From contig JALHTA010000252.1 of assembly GCA_022865545.1 (NCBI GenBank), positions 1 to 5,510 of the forward strand: 5,510 bases of DNA, in the 5' to 3' direction. The position numbers and the translations under genes were made by a program. Positions 1-5,510 of this stretch are shown here, piece by piece. The notes below the pieces were generated by a model. The model worked only from the letters and a program-made list of their open reading frames with translations. It searched no databases and was not told where the DNA came from. The stretch is from Actinomycetota bacterium. GTDB lineage: Bacteria > Actinomycetota > Humimicrobiia > Humimicrobiales > Humimicrobiaceae. The first letter of the stretch is position 1. Each line of letters begins with the position of its first letter.

Positions 1-325
1 AGCAACTGCCAATAAGATACCTATTAAAATAATGCTTTTAAATAATGGTTATCTTGGGATGGTAAGACAGTGGCAGGAATTGTTCTGGGACAGGAGGTAT
101 TCCTAGACTTGCATATATAATTGTGTGGACTTCGTAAAACTCGTGGAAGCTTATGGGGGGGTAGGAATAAGGGTAAGCAAAAAAGATGAAGTAGAAGGTG
201 CGATCATAAAAGCGCTGGAAATAAATAATCTGGTGCTGATAGATTTCCGGATCGACAGGGAGGAGAATGTCTATCCTATGGTGGCTCCGGGATCGTCTAT
301 AGATATTATGTTAGAAAGTGAGTAG
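1..325 (+). pseudogene. ilvB: Acetolactate synthase large (catalytic) subunit, C-terminal part, interrupted by an in-frame TAG
   Basis: This is the 3' end of the TPP-dependent enzyme that condenses two pyruvates to acetolactate (or pyruvate with 2-ketobutyrate), the first common step of valine, leucine and isoleucine synthesis. The reading frame enters at base 2 and encodes [15 protein letters not shown], the acetolactate synthase signature; the Trp at 71-73 aligns with the plant herbicide-site Trp574. After RRYS comes TAG at 104-106, and the same frame then continues with DFVKLVEAYGG and PMVAPGSSIDIMLE to a TAG at 323-325. The 34 codons before and 72 after are both well conserved with no frameshift, so a single base separates this from an intact gene. 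A GTG at 125 could open a 66-codon fragment, but it is the Val of the conserved VDFVKL and has no ribosome binding site at usable distance. It may be a true nonsense mutation, a sequencing or assembly error, or amber readthrough. Family identification is firm; pseudogene status is not. Confidence 0.85.
104..106 (+). other. In-frame amber codon inside ilvB
   Basis: The TAG replaces the residue after RRYS, a position I recall as variable and usually polar in acetolactate synthases (Gln, Glu, His, Ser or Lys). One substitution from CAG, AAG or GAG would produce it. It lies six bases after a perfect AGGAGG (92-97). Two 6-base arms, AGGAAT at 75-80 and ATTCCT at 99-104, could pair just before or over it. 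The following base is A, which is not a known strong readthrough context. The amber codon itself is directly seen; its cause is unknown. Confidence 0.9.
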
Positions 326-330
326 GTGAT
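324..330 (+). promoter_or_regulatory. Ribosome binding site of ilvN overlapping the ilvB stop codon
   Basis: AGGTGAT matches the anti-Shine-Dalgarno core and ends three bases before the ATG at 334. Its first two bases are the last two of the ilvB TAG stop (323-325). Ribosomes ending ilvB therefore finish on the binding site for ilvN, which suggests translational coupling of the two subunits. Confidence 0.7.
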
Positions 331-333
331 AAT

Positions 334-816
334 ATGAAGCATATAATCTCAGTCATGGTCGAGAATAAATCAGGCGTACTGGCAAAAGTTGCCGGGCTTT
401 TTAGCCGGAGGGGTTTCAATATAGACAGTCTTGCTGTTGGGCCCACCGATGATAGCGCTATTTCAAGGATCACGCTGGTTGTCAATGCTGAGAATCACAG
501 CATTGAGCAAATAACCAAGCAATTATATAAGCTGATCAATGTAATAAAAATCCAGGAACTTAACCCTTCGAATATAGTGGAAAGGGAACTTGTCCTTATT
601 AAAGTTAGCGCCGATTCTAAAACGCGGCCGCAGATACTGGAGATCGTTAATATATTCAGGGTCAATATCGTAGATGTAGGTAAAAAATCACTTGTGATAG
701 AAATAACCGGAAGTAATAGGAAGGTGAAAGCGCTTGAGGACCTCCTAAGGCCTTTTGGCATACTTGAGCTGGTCAGGACAGGAAAGATAGCCTGTATACG
801 CGGGGTAAAAGGATAA
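334..816 (+). CDS. ilvN: Acetolactate synthase small (regulatory) subunit
   Basis: This is the regulatory partner of IlvB in the cytosolic acetolactate synthase complex; it raises catalytic activity and confers valine feedback inhibition. The 160-residue length is typical. Residues ~1-75 form an ACT domain beginning MKHIISVMVENKSGVLAKVAG, with Asn11, Gly14 and Asn29, positions whose change makes the E. coli IlvH subunit valine-resistant; valine sensing is therefore probably kept. Residues ~82-158 form the C-terminal IlvN domain, with VERELVLIKV and the family's PFGILELVRTG near the end. It starts eight bases after the ilvB stop with a good binding site, the usual catalytic-regulatory pairing. 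Sites that would normally sense valine being intact argues that the ilvB-ilvN pair is, or recently was, functional. The symbol ilvH would serve equally well. Confidence 0.95.
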   Translation: MKHIISVMVENKSGVLAKVAGLFSRRGFNIDSLAVGPTDDSAISRITLVVNAENHSIEQITKQLYKLINVIKIQELNPSNIVERELVLIKVSADSKTRPQILEIVNIFRVNIVDVGKKSLVIEITGSNRKVKALEDLLRPFGILELVRTGKIACIRGVKG

Positions 817-850
817 ATGGATTTTAATAATTTGTAAACCTTGGCTCGAA

Positions 851-857
851 AGAAGGA
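851..857 (+). promoter_or_regulatory. Ribosome binding site of the class V aminotransferase gene
   Basis: AGAAGGA lies five bases before the ATG at 863 and supports that start. The 46-base gap after ilvN shows no terminator-like hairpin. A six-codon reading frame at 817-837 has no binding site of its own and is probably chance. Confidence 0.65.
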
Positions 858-862
858 AAGAA

Positions 863-2023
863 ATGGTAAAAAAGTATATTATGACACCGGGACCGACTCC
901 GATATCTGAAGATGTCCTTATTGAGCATGGAAAACCTCTAATGCATCATAGATCTCCAGAATTCGGAAAAATATTCAGTGAGGTCACTGAGAAGCTAAAG
1001 AAGCTTTTAAAAACAAAAAATGATGTTTTTATCCTGACTGCTTCCGGTACCGGCGCAATGGAAACGGCCATTACAAACTCCTTCAAAAAAGGCGATAAAG
1101 TGCTTGTAGCAAGCATAGGAAACTTCGGAGAAAGATTTAAGAAAATCAGTTTGGTTTATGGCCTTGAAGTTATCTCCCTTGACTATGAATGGGGAGAGGT
1201 AGCGGATCCCGGAGATATTAAAAAAATCCTGGATAAAGAAAAAGACATAAAGGGAGTCATGGCCCAGTTTAGTGAGACTTCAACAGGAGCCCTAAATGAT
1301 ATTATGGCAATGGGTAAAATCGTAAAAGATTATCCAGCGCTTTTTATAGTAGACGCAATAAGCGGGCTGGCAGCTTCAGATTTTGATACAGATGGCTGGG
1401 GCATAGATATTGTTATAGGAGGTTCACAGAAGGGCATAAGCGCACCGACAGGCATTGCATTTGTGAGTATAAGCGAGAAAGCCTGGAAGGCCATTGAAGT
1501 CTCGGATATACCAAGGTTCTATTTTGACTTGAGAGCCGCTAAAGCTGCTCTTCAAAAAAACCAGACTCCATGGACACCGGGTATTTCCATAATCGTAGCA
1601 ATGAACAAGGCTCTTGACCTTCTGCTTGAAGAGGGTATTGAAAATGTGTTTACCAGACACAGGATACTTGCAATGGCAACACAGGAAGCAGCCATAGCCC
1701 TTGGACTTGAATTTTTAGTGGCAGAACCTGGCCAAAGAGGTTTTTCGGTTACAGCCATCAAAGTACCCGGGGGAATCGACGGCAAAGAGCTAGTAAAGAT
1801 AATGCGTGTAAAATACGGTGTTACCATTGCGGGCGGCCAGGGTAAAATATCAGGGAAGATAATAAGAATAGGCCACCTGGGATATGTCGGGATGTTTGAT
1901 GTTATCACTGCTATCTCTGCTCTGGAGATGGCGCTGGCTGACCTTAATTATGATTTTGAAATCGGAGCAGGCATAACTGCTGCGCAGAAAGTATTTAATG
2001 AGAATAATTATCTAGACAAATAG
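863..2023 (+). CDS. Class V PLP-dependent aminotransferase, alanine/serine-glyoxylate type; possible phosphoserine transaminase
   Basis: A 386-residue fold-type I aminotransferase of the AGT/SGAT branch. Visible family features: N-terminal [16 protein letters not shown]-phosphate motif SGTGAMET (61-68), Asp164 in VDAISG contacting the pyridine nitrogen, the Schiff-base Lys190 in GGSQKG, the TPWTPG loop (235-240), and Arg335 in IRIGHLG for the substrate carboxylate. Length and catalytic residues are complete, so it should be an active soluble enzyme. The family moves amino groups between serine, alanine or aspartate and glyoxylate or pyruvate. Only 21 bases separate it from serA, whose product, 3-phosphohydroxypyruvate, needs a transaminase to become phosphoserine; acting in that step is an inference from context. 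It could equally interconvert serine or alanine with 2-oxo acids, given the pyruvate-using neighbours. It ends in TAG, the only stop between it and the serA frame. Family is near certain; substrate is not. Confidence 0.9.
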   Translation: MVKKYIMTPGPTPISEDVLIEHGKPLMHHRSPEFGKIFSEVTEKLKKLLKTKNDVFILTASGTGAMETAITNSFKKGDKVLVASIGNFGERFKKISLVYGLEVISLDYEWGEVADPGDIKKILDKEKDIKGVMAQFSETSTGALNDIMAMGKIVKDYPALFIVDAISGLAASDFDTDGWGIDIVIGGSQKGISAPTGIAFVSISEKAWKAIEVSDIPRFYFDLRAAKAALQKNQTPWTPGISIIVAMNKALDLLLEEGIENVFTRHRILAMATQEAAIALGLEFLVAEPGQRGFSVTAIKVPGGIDGKELVKIMRVKYGVTIAGGQGKISGKIIRIGHLGYVGMFDVITAISALEMALADLNYDFEIGAGITAAQKVFNENNYLDK

Positions 2024-2034
2024 AAAAAACAGAT

Positions 2035-2039
2035 GGTGA
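2035..2039 (+). promoter_or_regulatory. Ribosome binding site that decides the serA start
   Basis: GGTGA lies five bases before the ATG at 2045. The upstream in-frame ATG at 2033 overlaps the region just before this site and has only TAGAAAAAACAG ahead of it, with no Shine-Dalgarno match. The 2045 start is therefore preferred, giving the usual [11 protein letters not shown] beginning. Confidence 0.7.
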
Positions 2040-2044
2040 ATATA

Positions 2045-3631
2045 ATGAAAAAAAAGGTACTTATTACTGATGGACTTGCTGAAGAAGCAATAAAAAAATT
2101 AAAAGAACATTTTGATGTAGGGGAGAAAAAAGGTCTCCCCGGGGAGCAATTAAAAACAGAAATTGGAAAATATGATTCCATAATAATAAGGAGCGCGACC
2201 AGGCTTACTCCTGATATTATAGAGAATGCAGATAATATGAAGATCATCGGAAGGGCCGGTATAGGCGTAGACAATATAGACCTGCCAGCCGCAACAAAAA
2301 AGGGAATAATTGTAGTCAATGCCCCTGCGAGCAATGCAGTTACAGTTGCTGAGCATACTATTGCACTTATGCTTTCACTTGCACGTAAAATACCTGAGGC
2401 CAATTATTCACTTAAGGAAGGAAGATGGGAGAAATCAAAATTCAAGGGTATTGAAATTGAAGGAAAAACACTCGGCATAGTAGGTTTTGGGCAGATAGGA
2501 GGTCTTGTAGCTAAAAAGGTGATCGGCCTTGGCATGAAAGTAACTGCCTATGACCCCTTTGTTTCCGGGGATAGATTCAAGGAACTGGGAATAGCAAAAG
2601 CAAATAAACTTGAAGATATATATAGTGCTGCTGACTTTATTTCTATACACCTTCCAAAAAATAAAGATACATTGGGCATGTTTGACAAAAAGCAGTTTAA
2701 TAAGATGAAAAAAGGGACCATGATCTTAAATGTTGCAAGAGGCGGCATAGTAGTGGAAAAGGACCTGGCTGAAGCTATAAGCGAGGGCCAGATAGGCGGA
2801 GCGGCACTCGATGTGTATGAAACAGAACCATGTACCGATTCCCCTGTATTCGGGATGGAAGAAGTAGTATGCACCCCTCATCTGGGAGCAGCTACAGAAG
2901 AGGCGCAAAGCCGGGCAGGTACAGTGATCGCCGATCAGGTGATCGAGGTACTTAATGGCGGGACAGCAGCATTTCCTGTAAATGCACCTGCGATAAGACC
3001 GGAGGAAATGGAAGTGCTATCACCATTCTTTGAACTTGCAGAGAATATGGGAAGTCTTTTTGCCAACCTTTTTGAGGGAAATATGGATAGTATTGATATT
3101 GGTTATCATGGGAAAGTATCTGAATATGATACAAGGGTGCTGACTTCGATGATACTTGTAAAAATACTTAAAAAATATTCTGCAGAAAGCCTGAATATGA
3201 TAAATGTGGATCTCATTGCAAGGGAAGCAGGCCTTAAGGTAAAAATAGAGAAAAGCAGCCAGTCAAGTGATTATGTCAATCTTATTACTGTTAATGGAAA
3301 TGGTCCGGACAGCGGACTTTCGATCTCGGGAACTGTGACCGGTAAAAAGAATATACCAAGATTTATTGCCATCGATAAGTTTGAGATAGATATGGTGCCT
3401 TCACTGCATATGGCATTTATTAGATATGATGATGTCCCTGGCCAGATCGGCAAAATAGGTACAGCTTTTGGTAAATTAGGTGTAAATATTGCTGCAATGC
3501 ATGTGGGCAGGAAAAAGATGAGCGGGGCTGCTGTTATGGGACTTAATCTTGACAGCGAGGTTACAAATGAGATGATTAAAAGTTTTATGGAAGATACCGG
3601 ATTTAAGAATATTAATATAGTCAACCTGTAA
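2045..3631 (+). CDS. serA: D-3-phosphoglycerate dehydrogenase, long form with ASB and ACT domains
   Basis: Oxidises 3-phosphoglycerate to 3-phosphohydroxypyruvate with NAD, the first step of the phosphorylated serine pathway in the cytosol. At 528 residues it is the long type found in many bacteria and archaea. The substrate-binding lobe covers ~1-98 and ~285-315 and includes [11 protein letters not shown] (69-79). The Rossmann lobe covers ~99-284 with GFGQIG (147-152) and Asp170 at the end of the second strand. Catalytic Arg232 (NVARGG), Glu261 (YETEP) and His279 (TPHLG) are all present. An intervening ASB-type domain follows at ~320-445, then a C-terminal ACT domain (~455-528) with DDVPGQIG and NIAAMHVGR, the kind of module that binds serine for feedback control. 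It sits between an aminotransferase that may act on its product and leuA. An alternative in-frame ATG at 2033 would add four residues but lacks a binding site. Confidence 0.96.
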   Translation: MKKKVLITDGLAEEAIKKLKEHFDVGEKKGLPGEQLKTEIGKYDSIIIRSATRLTPDIIENADNMKIIGRAGIGVDNIDLPAATKKGIIVVNAPASNAVTVAEHTIALMLSLARKIPEANYSLKEGRWEKSKFKGIEIEGKTLGIVGFGQIGGLVAKKVIGLGMKVTAYDPFVSGDRFKELGIAKANKLEDIYSAADFISIHLPKNKDTLGMFDKKQFNKMKKGTMILNVARGGIVVEKDLAEAISEGQIGGAALDVYETEPCTDSPVFGMEEVVCTPHLGAATEEAQSRAGTVIADQVIEVLNGGTAAFPVNAPAIRPEEMEVLSPFFELAENMGSLFANLFEGNMDSIDIGYHGKVSEYDTRVLTSMILVKILKKYSAESLNMINVDLIAREAGLKVKIEKSSQSSDYVNLITVNGNGPDSGLSISGTVTGKKNIPRFIAIDKFEIDMVPSLHMAFIRYDDVPGQIGKIGTAFGKLGVNIAAMHVGRKKMSGAAVMGLNLDSEVTNEMIKSFMEDTGFKNINIVNL

Positions 3632-3658
3632 GAAAAAGAAACAGAGTATGTGGTTGAA

Positions 3659-5167
3659 ATGAAAAATAAGATATATATATTTGATACTACTTTAAGGGAT
3701 GGGGAGCAGGCTCCCGGCATACATTTAAATGTTAAAGAGAAATTGGAAATAGCCCAACAGCTTTCCAGGTTAAACATCGATATTATAGAAGCTGGATTTC
3801 CTATCTCATCCGAGAGTGATTTTGAATCAGTCCAGGAAATATCCAGGGCAGTAAAAGGCAGGGCCGTGGCGGCTCTTGCCAGGGCAAATGACAGGGATAT
3901 AGATTCTGCAGGACTTGCTTTGAAAGGCGCAGAACAACCGATCATACACACCTTTATTTCATCTTCTGATATTCATCTCAGATATCAGTTTAAAAAGACC
4001 AGAGAACAGGCCCTCGAAATGGCCGGAAGGGCTGTTAAAAGAAGCAGGCAGTATACCGACATGGTGGAATTTTCTGCCATGGATGCCACAAGGAGCGACT
4101 GGGATTTTCTTTGCAGGATGTTCGGTGTCGCTATAAAAAACGGCGCCTCAATATTGAATGTGCCTGATACTGTAGGGTATGCTCTTCCGGATGAATTTTC
4201 CAGGTTAATAGATCATATATATGCCAATGTTGAAGGTATTGAGGATATAATATTGAGTGTGCATTGCCATAATGATCTTGGCCTTGCAGTAGCAAATAGC
4301 CTTATGGCTGTCCAGCATGGGGCCAGGCAGATAGAGTGTGCCGTAAATGGTATTGGCGAGAGAGCAGGAAATGCATCCCTTGAAGAAGTCGTCATGATCA
4401 TAGATACCCGAAAAAAGGACCTGGGAGTGTATACCGATATCAAGACAGAAGAGATCGTCAGGACAAGCAGTATTGTAAAATCGCTTACTGGTTATGTGAT
4501 TGCTCCAAACAAGGCTATAGTCGGAAAGAATGCATTCGCACATGAGGCCGGTATTCACCAGGATGGCATGTTAAAGGACAGGTCCACTTATGAGATAATA
4601 CGGCCCGAGGATATAGGGCTTAAAGAATCAAAACTCATTCTTGGAAAGCATTCGGGAAGACATGCATTTATTAAAAGGCTTGAAGAGATCGGAATTAAAA
4701 TAAGGGAAGAGGATCTTGAAAAAGCATTTGAAAGATTCAAGAGCCTTGCCGAGAAGAAGGGTGCAATAAATGAGCAGGATCTCAGGGCGATTGTTGAAAA
4801 TGAGATGAGGGAAGTCGAAGAATATTATCTGCTTAAAGATTATAAGGTAAAAAGCGGCTCAAACATAACTGCCAGTTCAGAAGTAGAGATCGAGGTAAAC
4901 GGCGAGGTAAAGACTGCTTCTGCTGAAGGAGACGGACCTGTTGATGCATCATTTAAAGCAATCGATAAGATAACAGGCATGAGCACCACTCTTGTAGATT
5001 ATGCAATTGAGGCAGTTTCTGAGGGAAAGGATGCTATCGGACAGGTAAAAATAATTGTAGATGCTGGAAGTAGTGAAGTGATGGGCAGCGGTATTTCCAC
5101 TGATATTGTGGAAGCAAGCATAAAAGCATATATTGATGCAGCAAATAGATTAAAAGCCGGTAGTTAA
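3659..5167 (+). CDS. leuA: 2-isopropylmalate synthase with LeuA regulatory domain
   Basis: Condenses acetyl-CoA with 2-ketoisovalerate to 2-isopropylmalate, the first committed step to leucine. The 502 residues match the ~500-residue bacterial type. A TIM-barrel catalytic domain (~1-270) opens with FDTTLRDGEQAPG (Arg12, Asp13) and carries LNVPDTVGYALPDE, metal ligands His202 and His204 in VHCHNDLGLA, and the second signature GIGERAGN (231-238). Linker subdomains contain HEAGIHQDG with His300 and Tyr311, equivalents of active-site residues His379 and Tyr410 of the Mycobacterium enzyme. Residues ~385-500 form the allosteric leucine-binding domain. One oddity: Met141 in FSAMDATRSD stands where relatives have the Glu of FSxEDA. 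Citramalate synthase is possible, but the regulatory domain and leuC next door favour LeuA. The ATG at 3659 gives the usual beginning; a GTG at 3650 would add three residues, and neither has a strong binding site, so coupling to serA 27 bases upstream is likely. Confidence 0.93.
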   Translation: MKNKIYIFDTTLRDGEQAPGIHLNVKEKLEIAQQLSRLNIDIIEAGFPISSESDFESVQEISRAVKGRAVAALARANDRDIDSAGLALKGAEQPIIHTFISSSDIHLRYQFKKTREQALEMAGRAVKRSRQYTDMVEFSAMDATRSDWDFLCRMFGVAIKNGASILNVPDTVGYALPDEFSRLIDHIYANVEGIEDIILSVHCHNDLGLAVANSLMAVQHGARQIECAVNGIGERAGNASLEEVVMIIDTRKKDLGVYTDIKTEEIVRTSSIVKSLTGYVIAPNKAIVGKNAFAHEAGIHQDGMLKDRSTYEIIRPEDIGLKESKLILGKHSGRHAFIKRLEEIGIKIREEDLEKAFERFKSLAEKKGAINEQDLRAIVENEMREVEEYYLLKDYKVKSGSNITASSEVEIEVNGEVKTASAEGDGPVDASFKAIDKITGMSTTLVDYAIEAVSEGKDAIGQVKIIVDAGSSEVMGSGISTDIVEASIKAYIDAANRLKAGS

Positions 5168-5205
5168 GAAGCATTCATGCTGATCTTGTAGATCCGGATA
5201 ATAAT

Positions 5206-5212
5206 AAAGGAG
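5206..5212 (+). promoter_or_regulatory. Ribosome binding site that decides the TTG start of leuC
   Basis: AAAGGAG is the strongest Shine-Dalgarno site used at a gene start in the window and lies six bases before the TTG at 5219. The next in-frame ATG (5246) has no purine-rich match at suitable distance, so the site points to TTG. The 51-base gap after leuA also holds two small inverted repeats, at 5170-5181 and 5182-5194. They have five-base arms and no T-run, too weak to call a terminator. Confidence 0.7.
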
Positions 5213-5218
5213 AAAAAA

Positions 5219-5510
5219 TTGAATGATAGCAAGAGACCACAGACTATGGCCCAGAAGATCCTGGCAGATCACTGTGGAAAAAAGTTCGTGGAAGAGGGGG
5301 AAATAGTAAATGCATCTGTTGATATCGTTCTTGGCAATGATATAACAATGCCCCTTGCAATAGAAGAGTTTAAGAAAATTGGAACAGGCAAGGTTTTTGA
5401 TAATACAAAAGTAGTGATGGTACCGGATCATTTCACCCCTCATAAAGACATAAAGTCAGCGGAGCAATGCAAGATCCTTAGAGATTTTGCGGGCGAACAA
5501 AACATAATTA
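5219..5510 (+). CDS. leuC: 3-isopropylmalate dehydratase large subunit, N-terminal part (truncated by window end)
   Basis: Large subunit of the [4Fe-4S] isomerase that converts 2-isopropylmalate to 3-isopropylmalate, the step after LeuA. Ninety-seven codons are visible. They include TMAQKILADHCGKKFVEEGE, then VLGNDITMPLAIEEF and VPDHFTPHKDIKSAEQ, all characteristic of the aconitase superfamily and of the ~420-residue LeuC/homoaconitase branch rather than the longer enterobacterial LeuC. The DHFTPHKD segment contributes active-site residues in this family; the three cluster-binding cysteines lie beyond the window. Translation probably starts at TTG (5219), preceded by AAAGGAG; a stop at 5189-5191 closes the frame upstream. 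With leuA directly ahead, the isopropylmalate reaction is more likely than homoaconitate. The small subunit leuD and leuB would be expected downstream but cannot be seen. Confidence 0.92.
   Translation, partial: MNDSKRPQTMAQKILADHCGKKFVEEGEIVNASVDIVLGNDITMPLAIEEFKKIGTGKVFDNTKVVMVPDHFTPHKDIKSAEQCKILRDFAGEQNII

Noticed and set aside
75..104. AGGAAT/ATTCCT inverted repeat as a readthrough-promoting element
   Set aside because: The stem has six AU-rich pairs with an 18-base loop and lies upstream of the TAG, whereas known stimulatory structures for stop-codon recoding lie downstream.
125..325. Independent 66-codon gene starting at GTG 125
   Set aside because: Its product is the conserved C-terminus of IlvB and the GTG is the internal Val of VDFVKL; the nearest Shine-Dalgarno (92-97) is 27 bases away, too far.
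817..837. Six-codon leader peptide frame between ilvN and the aminotransferase
   Set aside because: It has no ribosome binding site, no run of regulatory Leu/Val/Ile/Ser codons, and no attenuator hairpin follows.
3271..3951. 226-codon open frame on the minus strand across the serA-leuA junction
   Set aside because: It is antisense to two clearly conserved genes, shows no recognisable family motif, and reflects codon bias of the sense strand.
5170..5194. Two tandem small inverted repeats in the leuA-leuC gap as a terminator
   Set aside because: The arms are only five bases, AT-rich, and not followed by a T-run; leuC begins immediately after with a good ribosome binding site.
5150..5443. 97-codon minus-strand open frame over the start of leuC
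   Set aside because: It is opposite the conserved LeuC N-terminus and its product resembles no family I know.

Overview
The window holds six genes, all on the + strand, closely spaced (gaps of 8 to 51 bases counted from each preferred start) and without a convincing terminator or internal promoter. It reads as part of one long biosynthetic operon joining branched-chain amino acid synthesis to serine synthesis. The order is ilvB (3' end only) - ilvN - class V aminotransferase - serA - leuA - leuC (5' end only). Moderate AT-richness, frequent ATA/AGA/AGG codons and Shine-Dalgarno sites of the GGTGA/AAGGAG type indicate a bacterium. The gene content suits an autotrophic or prototrophic, possibly anaerobic, lineage, perhaps a candidate phylum such as Omnitrophota. 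That placement is a guess from style; no marker in the window fixes it.

Region by region: bases 1-325 encode the C-terminal ~107 codons of the acetolactate synthase catalytic subunit, but an in-frame TAG at 104-106 splits them. Bases 334-816 encode the small regulatory subunit IlvN. Bases 863-2023 encode a PLP-dependent class V aminotransferase of the alanine/serine-glyoxylate type. Bases 2045-3631 encode a long-form D-3-phosphoglycerate dehydrogenase (SerA) with a C-terminal ACT domain. Bases 3659-5167 encode 2-isopropylmalate synthase (LeuA) with its regulatory domain. From a TTG at 5219, the start of the 3-isopropylmalate dehydratase large subunit (LeuC, ~420-residue type) runs off the window. 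No stretch over 300 bases lacks a gene.

How the genes work together: IlvB/IlvN make acetolactate from pyruvate, the first step to valine and leucine. LeuA and LeuC carry the valine precursor 2-ketoisovalerate towards leucine. SerA diverts 3-phosphoglycerate towards serine. The aminotransferase next to SerA is a plausible donor of the amino group to phosphohydroxypyruvate, although by sequence it is of the AGT/SGAT type rather than classical SerC. ilvC, often found next to ilvN, is absent from this stretch.

No unknown system is evident. The points most worth checking are the in-frame amber in otherwise intact ilvB, which sits in a context resembling the layout of the prfB frameshift site; a methionine in LeuA where the family has an active-site glutamate; and the fact that the aminotransferase and serA reading frames are separated by a single TAG.
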